Source: CAADGU01 sp035444285
GTDB taxonomy: Bacteria; Chloroflexota; Anaerolineae; Promineifilales; Promineifilaceae
Length of the DNA stretch: 64,000 nt
Assembly (NCBI GenBank): GCA_035444285.1
Contig: DAOMOK010000007.1
Coordinates: 1 to 64,000, forward strand
Reading direction: 5' to 3'
Below, one piece after another: positions 46,971 through 55,602 of this stretch. The number at the start of each line of letters is the position of its first letter. The first letter of the stretch is position 1. The notes under the pieces were generated by a model that was not told the DNA's origin, made no database searches, and was given only the letters and a program-made list of their open reading frames with translations. The position numbers were made by a program, and so were the translations under genes.

Positions 46971-47251
46971 TGCAGGTCCTCTTGTCTGATTTAGCAGTTG
47001 AGCAATTGCGCGCCATGCCCGCCGCACCTGGGCGAAAGATGCTTGACGCCTTACAACAGTTGCGCACCTTCCCCTATTCCGCTCCACCGGTTACGTTGGA
47101 AAACTATGAATCCTATCGCCAATTGATTGTACGGCCGTACCGCGCCATTTACCGCTATCTGGAAGAAACCTAAGAAGTGCGTGTTTACTGCATTCTCCAT
47201 CTACGCCGAAACCTGCCTGCTCCCGAATTTTTAACGCATCAGATTTTTTAA
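46967..47251 (+). pseudogene. RelE/ParE-type toxin with internal stop codon
   Basis: The first 68 residues (DLAVEQLRAMP...YRQLIVRPYRAIYRYLEET) match the RelE/ParE toxin fold. An in-frame TAA at 47171-47173 is followed, in the same frame, by EVRVYCILHLRRNLPAPEFL, the standard last strands of this family, ending at 47251. A single nonsense substitution has therefore removed the C-terminal strand. The catalytic fold needs this strand, so the toxin is probably inactive unless the stop is read through or is a sequencing error. Confidence 0.75.
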
Positions 47252-47278
47252 TTGGTCACCTACAACAAGCAATAAGCA

Positions 47279-47309
47279 GAACGGCCGTACCTCCCCCATA
47301 CGGCCGTTC
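47279..47309. repeat. GAACGGCCGTA / TACGGCCGTTC inverted pair
   Basis: Two ACGGCCGT octamers in 11-bp arms around a 9-nt loop, after the toxin pseudogene. It may be a terminator stem, without a T-run. Confidence 0.65.
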
Positions 47310-47325
47310 CGCCCATTTGCTGATT

Positions 47326-47356
47326 CCGATTACCGATTACCGTTCACCGATTACCT
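47326..47356. repeat. CCGATTACCGATTACCG repeat (family A, half copy)
   Basis: One-sided GATTACCG words just beyond the stop codon of the M14 peptidase gene. Confidence 0.7.
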
Positions 47357-47359
47357 CTT

Positions 47360-50300
47360 TTACTCCGGCGCTGCCGCCACGATGACGGGCAGGTACAGCG
47401 TGTAACCGTCGGTGACGATGGGGGCGATGACTTCCACTACGGCCGTAGCCACATCCAAACCCACCGCATTACTGACGGTCAGGGTGACGGTGAATGTACC
47501 GGTGGTGGCGTAGGTGTGGCTAGGGCTGGTTTCTGTGCTAGTAATGGTATCACCAAAGTCCCACCAGAAGGAGAGGTCGCCGCCGGTGGAGGTGTTATTG
47601 AAGATGGTGGCGCTGCCCAGTTCGGTAGGAGTGGTGGCGATAAAACCGGCCTGGGGCATGGCTAAGACGGAGACGACGGCCGTAGCCACATCACTGCCCA
47701 CCGCGTTTTGTGCCGTCAGGGTGACGGTGTAATCCCCTTCGGCCGCGTACAGGTGGCTGGGGTTGGTCTCGGTGCTGGTGTCGCCGTCGCCAAAGTCCCA
47801 CAAGAAGGTCAGGGCATCGCCGGTGGAGGTATTGGTGAAAACGGCCGTTTCCCCCAACATGACGATGGGCAGCGCCGAAAAACTGGCCTGGGGCGCTTGC
47901 AAAATTTCGACGACGGCCGTGGCCACATCACTACCCAGATTGTTGGTTGCCGTCAGGGTGACGGTATAGCTGCCCACAGCAGCGTAGGTGTGGCTGGGAT
48001 TTGCCGCCGTACTGCCGCTGCCATCGCCAAAATCCCAGGTGAATGTTAGTTCTGAGCCGGTTGAAGCATTAGCAAACTGCGTCGCCTCGCCCAATACATC
48101 TGGGCTGGATGTGGTAAAGTTGGCATGGGGGGCCACATAATCCACACAGGCCGGCCCCGCCGCCCGCAGGCGAATATCATCCACATGCCAGCCATCAGCC
48201 ACCACGGTCACATCAGATGTAAAGCGGAAGCGGATACGGGCGTTGGCCTGGTTGTCCAACATGGAAGCGTTCAATGTGATCTCTTCCCATTGGCTGTGTG
48301 GCCCATCGAAGCTGGCAATCTCGTTCCAGTTCGCGCCGCCATCGCCAGAGACCTCAACACGGCAGTAGTCGTAGCCCGTTTCCGTATCACAGATTTGCCA
48401 ATAGGTGAGGATGATGTTTTCATAGCCGGTCAGGTCTATGACGGGTGAGGTGATAGAGACATTGCGGTTGTTTGCGTAATTGCCGCCGGGGCTGTCCGTC
48501 CAGGAATGGGTGGGGCTGTGAGAGGCTTCGGTGGTGATGGCCCAGGGAGACTGCGCCGTCCAGCCATTAATGCCCGATTCCACATCATCACTAAAAACAT
48601 CACAGTACGGGTAAAGCTGGAAATCCTGGATAACGGTCTGGCTGTTTTGGGCCACAACGCCGCTGACGGTGGCGCTGGCATAGTTGGGGTCATCGGACAC
48701 AGCCGTAATCGTATACGTATCGCTAATCACCTGCATCTGGTAGATACCGGTGAGTGGATCAGTCTGGGTCTGGAAGATGGTGTTGGCGGTGATGGTAGCC
48801 GCCAATGGCAGGCCGGTATCGGCTGCCGTTACGTCGCCGCCCAACACCGGAGCAATAGCCGGGTCTACAATGAAGAGGAAGGCGGCGCTAAAGACGCCCC
48901 ACTGGCCGTTGGCATCTTGCCCACGCACGTAAATAAGGTGACGGCCGTCGGCCAGCGCCGAGGTATCAATCACCGCCCGCGCCGCTTCCACGGGGCTGTT
49001 GAAATTGCCATCTACGGCCGTCAGGGGCAGCGCCACCGGCGTCGTTTCTGTAATCCAGGGCGGCGTATCAATGTAATATTCGCCGGCGCTGACGTTTTGG
49101 GTGGGTTCTGTACCATTCTGGTTGTTATAGCGGGTGTCATTGAGCACGGCCGTGAGCGTCACCGGCGTGCCTGCCTCCACAATGACGCTGCTCACCGCTA
49201 CATTCAGCGCCTCCGGCCCGGCGGGGGCCAGATACGGTTCGCGCACCGCTTTAGCGGCGTAGACGAGGGCGGGCATGTTGCCGGGGATGATGTTGTTTTC
49301 AAAAAAACCACAGCCCTGGAAAAAGGCGGTGCCCAGTTCAAAGGTGTAAGAGGGCAGCCCTACCTCGCCATAGCCAAAATCATCGGTGGTGCCATCGGTG
49401 GGGTAAAGGCCAATGGCTTGTTCCGGGTAATAGCCGTTGAAATAGGCAAATTTGCGCCCCAGCGTTTGCAAGGCAGTTCCATTAGCGGTCGGCGTGGCCG
49501 TAAAACCCCAAGACCACAACACCAGTTCACTGTAGCTGTGAATGTCCAGGTAGATGCCGGTGGTGGTGACGGGCGCAGCTGCGTTTAGAGGCGGTTCGCG
49601 CAGGTCGGGGTAGTTGGCAAAGATGTAATTTTGCACCGCCTGCACTTCCGGCTCGGAGGCAGGCGAGGGGCCGCGATAGGTCTCGCTGCACTGATTGCCA
49701 CTGGAGCCGCCGCAGCAGCCCCATTGGAACTGAAAGTTGCGGTTCAGGTCAGCCCCCCGACTGGGGGAAGTGGGGCCACAGTAATTCTGGTTGGTGTTTT
49801 TGCGCCAGGAGATACCGGTTTCGGCCTGTTTACGGCCGTCTGGGTTCGTATGCAGCATCAGATGCACTTCATGGTGATCCAGCAGCCAGGTGGCATCGGC
49901 ATCTGTGTTATAGGCGTAAATCAAGTATTCGGCAAAGCGCGTCATCAATTCGGCAGTGGTGTATTCGCGGGCATGAATGGCTGAGGTGACAAACAGTTTA
50001 GGTTTCTCTTGCTGGATCAGTTCATTGGTCAGTACCAATACCTGCATGTCATAACCACCCAATCCGGCTGTCTTTTCCCAGGAGTCACCTACATCCAGCC
50101 ATTCGGCCAGGTGGGGATAGTTATCTGCCAAAAATTGGGCGGTAGCAAATGTCTCCTCCACCGTGCGGTAACAGGGATAACCGGGAATACCACTCACCTG
50201 ACCGGGCAGCGGCAGCCGGATTTTGTTGATCTCGGCGGTTAACTCTTCATCCACTTCCAGCCGCAGCCCCAGGCGCTCCAACTCCTGGTACTCGGCCGCG

Positions 50301-50524
50301 TCTACTTCCAACACCATAAAATTCTTGTGGTAATCCACCTCCCACGGCTCCTGGGTACGGGCCACCACCGCCACCAGGGCCGGGTCATCAAAATAAGCAC
50401 GCACCACCACAATCTCGTGTTCCAGCGTGGGATGGTTGGCAGCCGGCGCCGGGCTGGTGGTCAGCCAAAGGGCCGATCCCAATCCCGCCATCAATAAAAT
50501 CAACAGCAAACTTACTCTTTTCAT
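47360..50524 (-). CDS. Secreted M14 zinc carboxypeptidase with PKD domains
   Basis: A 1054-residue secreted peptidase. Signal peptide (about 1-28), propeptide-like region (30-125), M14 catalytic domain (about 130-450) with zinc ligands in SAIHAREYTTAE and HLMLHTNPDGR and catalytic glutamate in YTFELGT. Then a Big-like stretch, a MAM/jelly-roll domain (VESGINGWTAQSPWA...WHVDDIRL, about 705-860) and three PKD repeats (each FTWDFGDG, FLWDFGDG or FWWDFGD). The tail ends TLYLPVIVAA. The start is the ATG at 50524 with GGGGAAAG. It digests extracellular proteins. Confidence 0.93.
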   Translation of the reverse strand: MKRVSLLLILLMAGLGSALWLTTSPAPAANHPTLEHEIVVVRAYFDDPALVAVVARTQEPWEVDYHKNFMVLEVDAAEYQELERLGLRLEVDEELTAEINKIRLPLPGQVSGIPGYPCYRTVEETFATAQFLADNYPHLAEWLDVGDSWEKTAGLGGYDMQVLVLTNELIQQEKPKLFVTSAIHAREYTTAELMTRFAEYLIYAYNTDADATWLLDHHEVHLMLHTNPDGRKQAETGISWRKNTNQNYCGPTSPSRGADLNRNFQFQWGCCGGSSGNQCSETYRGPSPASEPEVQAVQNYIFANYPDLREPPLNAAAPVTTTGIYLDIHSYSELVLWSWGFTATPTANGTALQTLGRKFAYFNGYYPEQAIGLYPTDGTTDDFGYGEVGLPSYTFELGTAFFQGCGFFENNIIPGNMPALVYAAKAVREPYLAPAGPEALNVAVSSVIVEAGTPVTLTAVLNDTRYNNQNGTEPTQNVSAGEYYIDTPPWITETTPVALPLTAVDGNFNSPVEAARAVIDTSALADGRHLIYVRGQDANGQWGVFSAAFLFIVDPAIAPVLGGDVTAADTGLPLAATITANTIFQTQTDPLTGIYQMQVISDTYTITAVSDDPNYASATVSGVVAQNSQTVIQDFQLYPYCDVFSDDVESGINGWTAQSPWAITTEASHSPTHSWTDSPGGNYANNRNVSITSPVIDLTGYENIILTYWQICDTETGYDYCRVEVSGDGGANWNEIASFDGPHSQWEEITLNASMLDNQANARIRFRFTSDVTVVADGWHVDDIRLRAAGPACVDYVAPHANFTTSSPDVLGEATQFANASTGSELTFTWDFGDGSGSTAANPSHTYAAVGSYTVTLTATNNLGSDVATAVVEILQAPQASFSALPIVMLGETAVFTNTSTGDALTFLWDFGDGDTSTETNPSHLYAAEGDYTVTLTAQNAVGSDVATAVVSVLAMPQAGFIATTPTELGSATIFNNTSTGGDLSFWWDFGDTITSTETSPSHTYATTGTFTVTLTVSNAVGLDVATAVVEVIAPIVTDGYTLYLPVIVAAAPE

Positions 50525-50587
50525 GATCTTTCCCCTTATGTAAACAACATGGTGTTTTTGTGTTATACTTCTACCCACCTTGTTACC

Positions 50588-50641
50588 GGTTTGTAGTGAC
50601 GGTTTCAGCCGGTTTAGCCCGTTCAAACAGCCACTACAAAC
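50588..50641. repeat. GGTTTGTAGTG / CACTACAAAC inverted repeat
   Basis: Outer arms around GACGGTTTCAGCCGG and CCGTTCAAACAG-type inner words. It belongs to the TTTGTAGTRG group (family F) and lies upstream of the HdeD-like gene. Confidence 0.65.
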
Positions 50642-50694
50642 AAGACCGCAAAGGGCATTGTCTACCATTCTTGACAGTTGGTCAATGCAAATTT

Positions 50695-50721
50695 GTAGAG
50701 CGATTTTCCAAATCGCTCTAC
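50695..50721. repeat. GTAGAGCGATTT / AAATCGCTCTAC palindrome
   Basis: A 12-bp stem with a tiny loop, located about 20 bp upstream of the HdeD-like start. A TTGACA at 50671 could be a -35, with TGTAGA as a weak -10. Confidence 0.6.
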
Positions 50722-50739
50722 CCATGAGGAGGAAGGATT

Positions 50740-51291
50740 ATGAGTGCAGCACCAATCAGTCATCCCCACCAGCGATATTGGTGGCTGGTGGTCTTACAGG
50801 GAATCGCCGTCATCATTTTGAGCATCTATTTGTTCCTACGGCCGTCCGGTACCGTTTTTCTCATCAGCATCTTTTTGGGCCTGTACCTGGTCTTCAATGG
50901 ACTGGTGGATATTTTGTTTGCCTTTTTGGGGAAACATGTGCCGGACCGTTCCTGGAGTTTTCTGAAGGGTGTTGTCAGCGCCTTTGTGGGTGGCCTGATT
51001 CTGCTGGCGCCCTATATATTTGCCCAGGGGCTAACTTCGGTATTTTTTCTGTTTGTAGCCTTAAGCCTGCTTGTGTTGGGTGGAACACGTGTTTTCTTAA
51101 AGCGTAAGGATATTCACAAACGCCGCATTTCTGACATCCTGGTAGGGTTGTTGATGCTCTTGCTAGGGCTGCTGATGCTGGTGGCTCCCCAGACTTCTCT
51201 GGAACTGTTGGTCGTTATGCTGGCAGCCTGGGCTGGCGTGACCGGAGTGCTCATGATTATTGATGGGTTTGACTTGCGCATGAATTATTGA
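50740..51291 (+). CDS. HdeD family (DUF308) membrane protein
   Basis: A 183-residue protein with six hydrophobic spans (about 15-33, 39-60, 75-93, 98-117, 130-148, 153-172), the standard HdeD topology. HdeD in E. coli helps acid resistance at high density; the role here is unknown. GAGGAGGAAGGATT lies before the ATG. Its neighbours do not share a pathway. Confidence 0.85.
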   Translation: MSAAPISHPHQRYWWLVVLQGIAVIILSIYLFLRPSGTVFLISIFLGLYLVFNGLVDILFAFLGKHVPDRSWSFLKGVVSAFVGGLILLAPYIFAQGLTSVFFLFVALSLLVLGGTRVFLKRKDIHKRRISDILVGLLMLLLGLLMLVAPQTSLELLVVMLAAWAGVTGVLMIIDGFDLRMNY

Positions 51292-51318
51292 TCCGCAAAG
51301 GGCGCGAATAAGCGCCAG
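51292..51318. repeat. ATCCGCAAAGGGCGCGAA repeat (family L)
   Basis: GATCCGCAAAGGGCGCGAATA; a similar TATCCGCGAAGGGCGCGAG lies at 38589-38610. A single-word intergenic repeat just after the HdeD-like gene. Confidence 0.45.
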
Positions 51319-51337
51319 GGGCGGGAACCATCGGGCC

Positions 51338-53317
51338 TCAAGGAGAGGAGGGTGGAGCGGCACAGGGCTGGATGGCTAAGCGGAAAGCATTGTCAGGCAG
51401 GGGATGTTGCGTGGCGTCAACGCCAGGGCTGCGCGCGCCGGACACATAATCATAGAGGCCAATGAGCAGGGTAACAGGCACACCTGTGTGGCTATCTGCC
51501 AAAGCAGCCGTCCCCGCCACCTCTATTTGGCGATGATCCTGCACCCACCAGCCTGGGGGCAGCGCCAGCCAATCGGGGCGCAGTTGCAGCGGCGGGCCGT
51601 CGGCCTGTCCCAGCAAACGGCCGTCGCCGTCCAACACCTGCACAAATACCGATGTGGTGGCAGCAATGGTCGCCAACTGCCAGGTGAGGTCTGTGGTGAT
51701 CTGCCCATCACAGGCAACGGCCGTCCCATCTAACAACGCTGTATCACCCCAGGTAGCCTGTGGGGGCACAGCCGTATCCTCCGCCGGAAAAAAACGGCCG
51801 CTGAATTCAGTGACCATACCCGTTTCCGTAAACCGGCTGATAAATACACTGGCCCCGGCAGCCGCCCAGTCAGCCGGGTCGCCCAGATCAGGCGACTGCA
51901 CAAGCAGGCCATAAGGATAGTCCACTGCCTGGCGCAGTTCGGGCAATTCCACCGCCCGTACCGGGCGCACCTGGTTCAAATTTTCCCAGACCAGCTCTTC
52001 GGCAAAAATATGGTCGCCCATGAGGGCCACATGCTCCACCCCCACCGGGAACGTGTTGTGCGCCGGGGCCGCCCAGGCAGGCAAATTAACCAGTAGCACA
52101 CCTTCGGCCAACGGCCGTGCCGCCATTTCCGCCTGCACCACAGCTACTGGCGCACCCAAATTTGCCAGCGCCGCCACCCGTCCGCGCACAAAAAAACCAC
52201 CAACCAGCAGCAGCAAGCCCAGCGCCATTGCCCATAACAGCTTTTCCACCCGTCCCCGGTCAAACAGTGAGTCCAGCAGCACCGCCCACAGCAGACAAAC
52301 GCCCACGCTGCCCAAATAATGCAGGCGGGGGCCGTGCAAAATGTAGTTAGTGGGGAGTGTGATGGTGAGGAGCACGGCCGTTACCCCCCACCAGCCCCAT
52401 CCCAGCAACAGCGCCAGCCGATTTCCCGGCTGCCGCGCCGCCAGTCCCGTCCAGATCAGTATCAGCAACAGGCCCATCACGATAATCAATGGCGCGTTTT
52501 GTGGCAGCAGCCGCGCCCCCAGCCGGGCCAGGGGGTACACCAACGCCTGCCCAAAGTACAACAGTTTTAGCGCCAGCCAGTTGTCGCCGGCGGATTGTGG
52601 CGGCGAGGCCAGGGGCAAAAACTGGTAGCAGACGATGTAGATCGCCCCGGCCAACAAGAAGAAGAGGTAAGGCGAAAGGACAAATGGCGACGGGTCACGT
52701 TGCCAGCGCCACGCCCGGATTTCCAGGCGGTCGGTATAAGCCCACTGGGTCAGCGCCGCATAAACGCCAAACAGCACCATCAGTTCATGGGCGAGCAGGC
52801 CAATGAGAAAGAGCACGGCCGTGACCACCCACCACCAACCACCTTTCTCTAGCGCCCACAAATAGGCATGCAGCGCCAGCAGCGTCAGCAGCAGCAACAG
52901 CAGGTAGATGTTATTGCCAAACACAGCCACAGCCTGAAAAGAAAAGGGATAACAGGCCAGCAGCAGCCCGGCGGCCAATGCCCGTGACCCACGCCGCCAC
53001 AGCCGCCAGGCCAAAGCCGCCACCAGCGCCGCATTGGCCGCGTGCAGCAGCCAATTCAGGCCATATAAAAAAGGAGCAGGGTAATGACCAAACAGGCTAT
53101 TTGCCAACATAACCGGCAAAAACAGCACCGGGCGGAAATAGGCAAAATCAGTCGAGGGCAGCCAGACAGTGGCGTAATTCAGCCCTTTTACCAGGCGAAT
53201 ATGCAGCAGGTCATCAAAGGCCAGGGGCAGTTGGCGGATGGGCCAATAGAGGGCAAGAGCGACGGCGGCAGAGCAAACGGCCGTCGCCAGCAGCACGTGG
53301 CGGCGCAGCACACTCAT
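51338..53317 (-). CDS. Polytopic membrane protein, GT-C glycosyltransferase-like
   Basis: A 659-residue protein with about 10 membrane spans in the first 400 residues and a soluble, beta-rich C-terminal domain (about 400-659). The first loop has LAFDDLLHIRLVKG, where a D-D pair resembles the GT-C catalytic loop of PMT/GT39 and related enzymes. The downstream LysM protein gene overlaps it by 4 bp on the same strand. It may transfer a sugar from a polyprenyl carrier, but the domain is not certain. Confidence 0.65.
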   Translation of the reverse strand: MSVLRRHVLLATAVCSAAVALALYWPIRQLPLAFDDLLHIRLVKGLNYATVWLPSTDFAYFRPVLFLPVMLANSLFGHYPAPFLYGLNWLLHAANAALVAALAWRLWRRGSRALAAGLLLACYPFSFQAVAVFGNNIYLLLLLLTLLALHAYLWALEKGGWWWVVTAVLFLIGLLAHELMVLFGVYAALTQWAYTDRLEIRAWRWQRDPSPFVLSPYLFFLLAGAIYIVCYQFLPLASPPQSAGDNWLALKLLYFGQALVYPLARLGARLLPQNAPLIIVMGLLLILIWTGLAARQPGNRLALLLGWGWWGVTAVLLTITLPTNYILHGPRLHYLGSVGVCLLWAVLLDSLFDRGRVEKLLWAMALGLLLLVGGFFVRGRVAALANLGAPVAVVQAEMAARPLAEGVLLVNLPAWAAPAHNTFPVGVEHVALMGDHIFAEELVWENLNQVRPVRAVELPELRQAVDYPYGLLVQSPDLGDPADWAAAGASVFISRFTETGMVTEFSGRFFPAEDTAVPPQATWGDTALLDGTAVACDGQITTDLTWQLATIAATTSVFVQVLDGDGRLLGQADGPPLQLRPDWLALPPGWWVQDHRQIEVAGTAALADSHTGVPVTLLIGLYDYVSGARSPGVDATQHPLPDNAFRLAIQPCAAPPSSP

Positions 53318-54396
53318 GGCACCACAATGACGGGGATAATGTCGGGCACAGCCGGGTAAAGCAAAGCCACGTCCGCGGCAGGCAGCCAGCCACGAGTCAT
53401 GCCATCTTCCAGTTGCAGCAAGTACCAGTCGCCGGTCTGGTTGCGACCGACAGCATAAGCAAATGTGCCCCGCGCCAGGGGCATGATGCTGCTAAATTGG
53501 GGGCCAGGGCCGCTGTACAGGCTGGTATTGGGGGCGCGAATGACCATCTCTACCAGTTGTTGGCCGGGGGCAAGCGTGGCCGTGGGCGGCGGCATGGTGG
53601 TTACGCTGAGTACAGGTGAAGTGACCGTTTCTGTTTCCGGTGTGAGCGGCGGATGGGGCAGCGTCAAGGTCTGGCCTGTGGTCAGCGAGTCAGTGGTCAG
53701 GCCATTTATGGTCATGATCTCATCCAACGTCAGCCCATAACGACGGGCAATGGTAAACAGGGTATCCCCGGCCTGAACGGTATAAATAACGGGGCCGGCG
53801 GGTAATGGCGTTTCGGCAACGGCCGTTTCGCTGTGGGTAGCGGTAGCAAACAGCAGCGCCGCCGCATTGGCCGTTTGTTCGATGACAGCGCGCGTCGCCG
53901 TACCTTCCAGGGCGATGGTGGTTTGGGTAGCAGCTACGGCCGTGAAGACCATCTCCGCTTGCAAGGTAGGCGCAGCAGCGGCAGCTTCCTCATTGCCAAA
54001 CAGAAGCGGCCAGATCACAATGATAACCCCTCCCACAAACAACACAGCCGCCGCCACCCAAACCAGCCAATGTACACGCGGCAAAGCCACATCGGGGCGG
54101 TTAGTGTTGGTGGTGACGCGCGCCGTGCGTTCCAGATTGGGGGGAGCAGCCGGTGGTGAAAAACCAGCTAATTGGATACCAGGATAAGCGCCGGTTTGAC
54201 TATGTACATAGCCGTTCCAGTGGAACAAAATGGCTTGCAGTTGTTCACGTTGGTGGGGGTTCTCTACGTGGGCGCTGGCGGCCTGCACCTGATCCATCAG
54301 CGCCATGACTTCGTTCATGTCCACAGCCTCTGGCACTTCAGCGGCTTTATTGCGCAATGTTTGGTGCTGTACTACCAGTTGGTCTACGATCATCAT
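53314..54396 (-). CDS. LysM plus SH3-like wall-binding protein
   Basis: A 360-residue protein. N-terminal helical region (about 1-60, VDMNEVMALMDQVQAASAHV), one membrane helix (VHWLVWVAAAVLFVGGVIIV, about 104-123), a LysM domain (VIYTVQAGDTLFTIARRYG, about 206-224) and a C-terminal bacterial SH3 domain (SLYSGPGPQFSSIMPLARG, about 300-318). It probably anchors in the membrane with its wall-binding domains outside. It is cotranscribed with, and overlaps, the membrane GT-like gene. Confidence 0.82.
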   Translation of the reverse strand: MMIVDQLVVQHQTLRNKAAEVPEAVDMNEVMALMDQVQAASAHVENPHQREQLQAILFHWNGYVHSQTGAYPGIQLAGFSPPAAPPNLERTARVTTNTNRPDVALPRVHWLVWVAAAVLFVGGVIIVIWPLLFGNEEAAAAAPTLQAEMVFTAVAATQTTIALEGTATRAVIEQTANAAALLFATATHSETAVAETPLPAGPVIYTVQAGDTLFTIARRYGLTLDEIMTINGLTTDSLTTGQTLTLPHPPLTPETETVTSPVLSVTTMPPPTATLAPGQQLVEMVIRAPNTSLYSGPGPQFSSIMPLARGTFAYAVGRNQTGDWYLLQLEDGMTRGWLPAADVALLYPAVPDIIPVIVVP

Positions 54397-54574
54397 GGCT
54401 CACGTACCTGACCTGACAAGGTGAATATCAGCGAATCATAACACTCTTCAGAGCGGCTAACAAACGAGCGTAACCGCACTTCCCTGGTAAATTTCCGCAA
54501 GGGCAACTTCGGTGGGTGGGAAATAGCAAGTGGCAGGTAGGCCATTTTCACAGGCCATTGGCAGCAGACTCCCC

Positions 54575-54608
54575 CTAAAAAAAACAGCCGTCTGTTAAGA
54601 CGGCCGTT
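54575..54608 (-). terminator. Minus-strand terminator
   Basis: AACGGCCGTCT-type stem (54598-54608 with 54583-54593, one mismatch) around TAAC, followed on the minus strand by GTTTTTTTTAGGGG. The stem includes an ACGGCCGT octamer. Confidence 0.75.
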
Positions 54609-54729
54609 CCGGGCTTTGACCAACACAAGGAGGGGATGTCGCTACCCTCTTCTTACCCAACCAGTTGTTCCAGTCGCGTTTCTTTTGTGCCAGTTTTAGG
54701 GGAGGTGACGATGGTGTTACCCATCGCAT
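54595..54729 (-). CDS. Small ORF in a complete minus-strand transcription unit
   Basis: ATG at 54729 with AAGG 5 nt upstream would give a 44-residue W/K/P-rich peptide (MRWVTPSSPPLKLAQ at the start) ending in the terminator. An alternative ATG at 54724 in another frame gives 23 residues (MGNTIVTSPKTGTKETRLEQ then LVG; stop at 54653) with more natural composition. The promoter TTGCAC-16-TATCAT and the terminator argue that some product is made. Which frame is used, or whether it is an sRNA, is open. Confidence 0.4.
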   Translation of the reverse strand: MRWVTPSSPPLKLAQKKRDWNNWLGKKRVATSPPCVGQSPERPS

Positions 54730-54766
54730 GTTTTCCTTGTGTTGTTGATTGGATAAGAATACTTCT

Positions 54767-54794
54767 ATGATAGCCGATTTTAACGGCCGTGCAA
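54767..54794 (-). promoter_or_regulatory. Minus-strand sigma-70-like promoter
   Basis: TTGCAC (54789-54794), 16-bp spacer and TATCAT (54767-54772), about 38 bp upstream of the small ORF start. Confidence 0.5.
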
Positions 54795-54854
54795 GTAGGC
54801 AATTTTGAACCAGATGCACCACTTGCTTGACAAGCCAATTTCTGATCGTGTAGA

Positions 54855-54890
54855 ATGTGACCGACCGGTCATATGACCGGTCGGTCACAT
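54855..54890. promoter_or_regulatory. TetR operator: perfect 36-bp palindrome
   Basis: Half site ATGTGACCGACCGGTCAT followed directly by its reverse complement. It contains the ACCGACCGGT-type core found before many TetR/AcrR genes and lies 18 bp upstream of the tetR start, so autorepression is likely. Confidence 0.85.
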
Positions 54891-54907
54891 TTATTGCGGT
54901 GAATAAA

Positions 54908-55552
54908 ATGCCTAAAGAAACCTTTTTTAACCTGCCCGCCGAAAAGCGGCAGCACTTTCTGGAAATTGCCCTGACGGAATTTGCCAGCCATGATTACGAC
55001 AATGCTTCCATTTCACGCATTGTGGCCCAGGCCGGTATCGCCAAAGGCAGCTTTTACCAATACTTTGCCGACAAAGCAGACCTGTACCGCTACCTGCTGG
55101 AGCTGGGGGCGCAGGAAAAGGCGCAATTCATGACCACGCCGCCGCCGGAAGCGGACATGGATATTTTTGCTTATCTGGCCTGGCTGGGGCAGGCAGGCAT
55201 CCAGTTTGAACTGGCGCACCCCCAGCTCAGCCAGATTGGCTACCGGGCTGTGCGCAGTGGCGAAATGCCATCTGAGCTGATGCAGCAGGCCAGGGCCGGG
55301 GCGTACACTTTTTTTGCGCAGTTGGTGACGCAGGGCAAGGCGCAAGGCAACATGGACCCCCAAATAGATGAAGAACTGGCGGCGTTTATCTTCCACACCA
55401 TTTTTACCGAGTTGGGCGGTTATCTGCTGAACCGGATGGGGGAAGATGCGGCCGAACAGTTGGCACACGGCCGTTCCTTCTATGATTCACCTGCCGCAGC
55501 CCTCTTCAACCAGACCATTCACATCCTGCAATTTGGGATGGGAAAACGATGA
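54908..55552 (+). CDS. TetR family transcriptional regulator
   Basis: A 214-residue TetR/AcrR protein. N-terminal HTH: ISRIVAQAGIAKGSFYQYFADKADLYRYLL (about 32-61 in full; the SFYQYFADK phrase is diagnostic). The C-terminal ligand-binding domain is helical. The start is the ATG at 54908; a GTG/ATG frame from 54857 lies in the operator and is not used. A perfect operator palindrome lies just upstream. It probably also controls the glycosyltransferase gene that follows 51 bp later. Confidence 0.9.
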   Translation: MPKETFFNLPAEKRQHFLEIALTEFASHDYDNASISRIVAQAGIAKGSFYQYFADKADLYRYLLELGAQEKAQFMTTPPPEADMDIFAYLAWLGQAGIQFELAHPQLSQIGYRAVRSGEMPSELMQQARAGAYTFFAQLVTQGKAQGNMDPQIDEELAAFIFHTIFTELGGYLLNRMGEDAAEQLAHGRSFYDSPAAALFNQTIHILQFGMGKR

Positions 55553-55557
55553 CAATA

Positions 55558-55585
55558 CCGGGCAGGTTTTCTGAAACCTGCCCGG
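55558..55585. repeat. CCGGGCAGGTTT / AAACCTGCCCGG hairpin
   Basis: A perfect 12-bp stem with loop TCTG between tetR and the glycosyltransferase. The plus-strand downstream flank is A-rich, not T-rich, so it is not a normal terminator for tetR. Confidence 0.75.
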
Positions 55586-55602
55586 TCAAAAAAAGGAACA
55601 CC

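Larger units (their letters stand above)
54397..54907. other. 511-bp region holding a minus-strand small-gene unit and the TetR operator
   Basis: From right to left: a 36-bp operator palindrome (54855-54890), a minus-strand promoter (54767-54794), a small ORF (54595-54729) and a terminator (54575-54608). Nothing recognised in 54397-54574. Confidence 0.6.

Noticed and set aside
55558..55585. Terminator between tetR and the glycosyltransferase
   Set aside because: The stem is perfect, but the downstream flank is A-rich on the plus strand, so it was listed only as a hairpin repeat.
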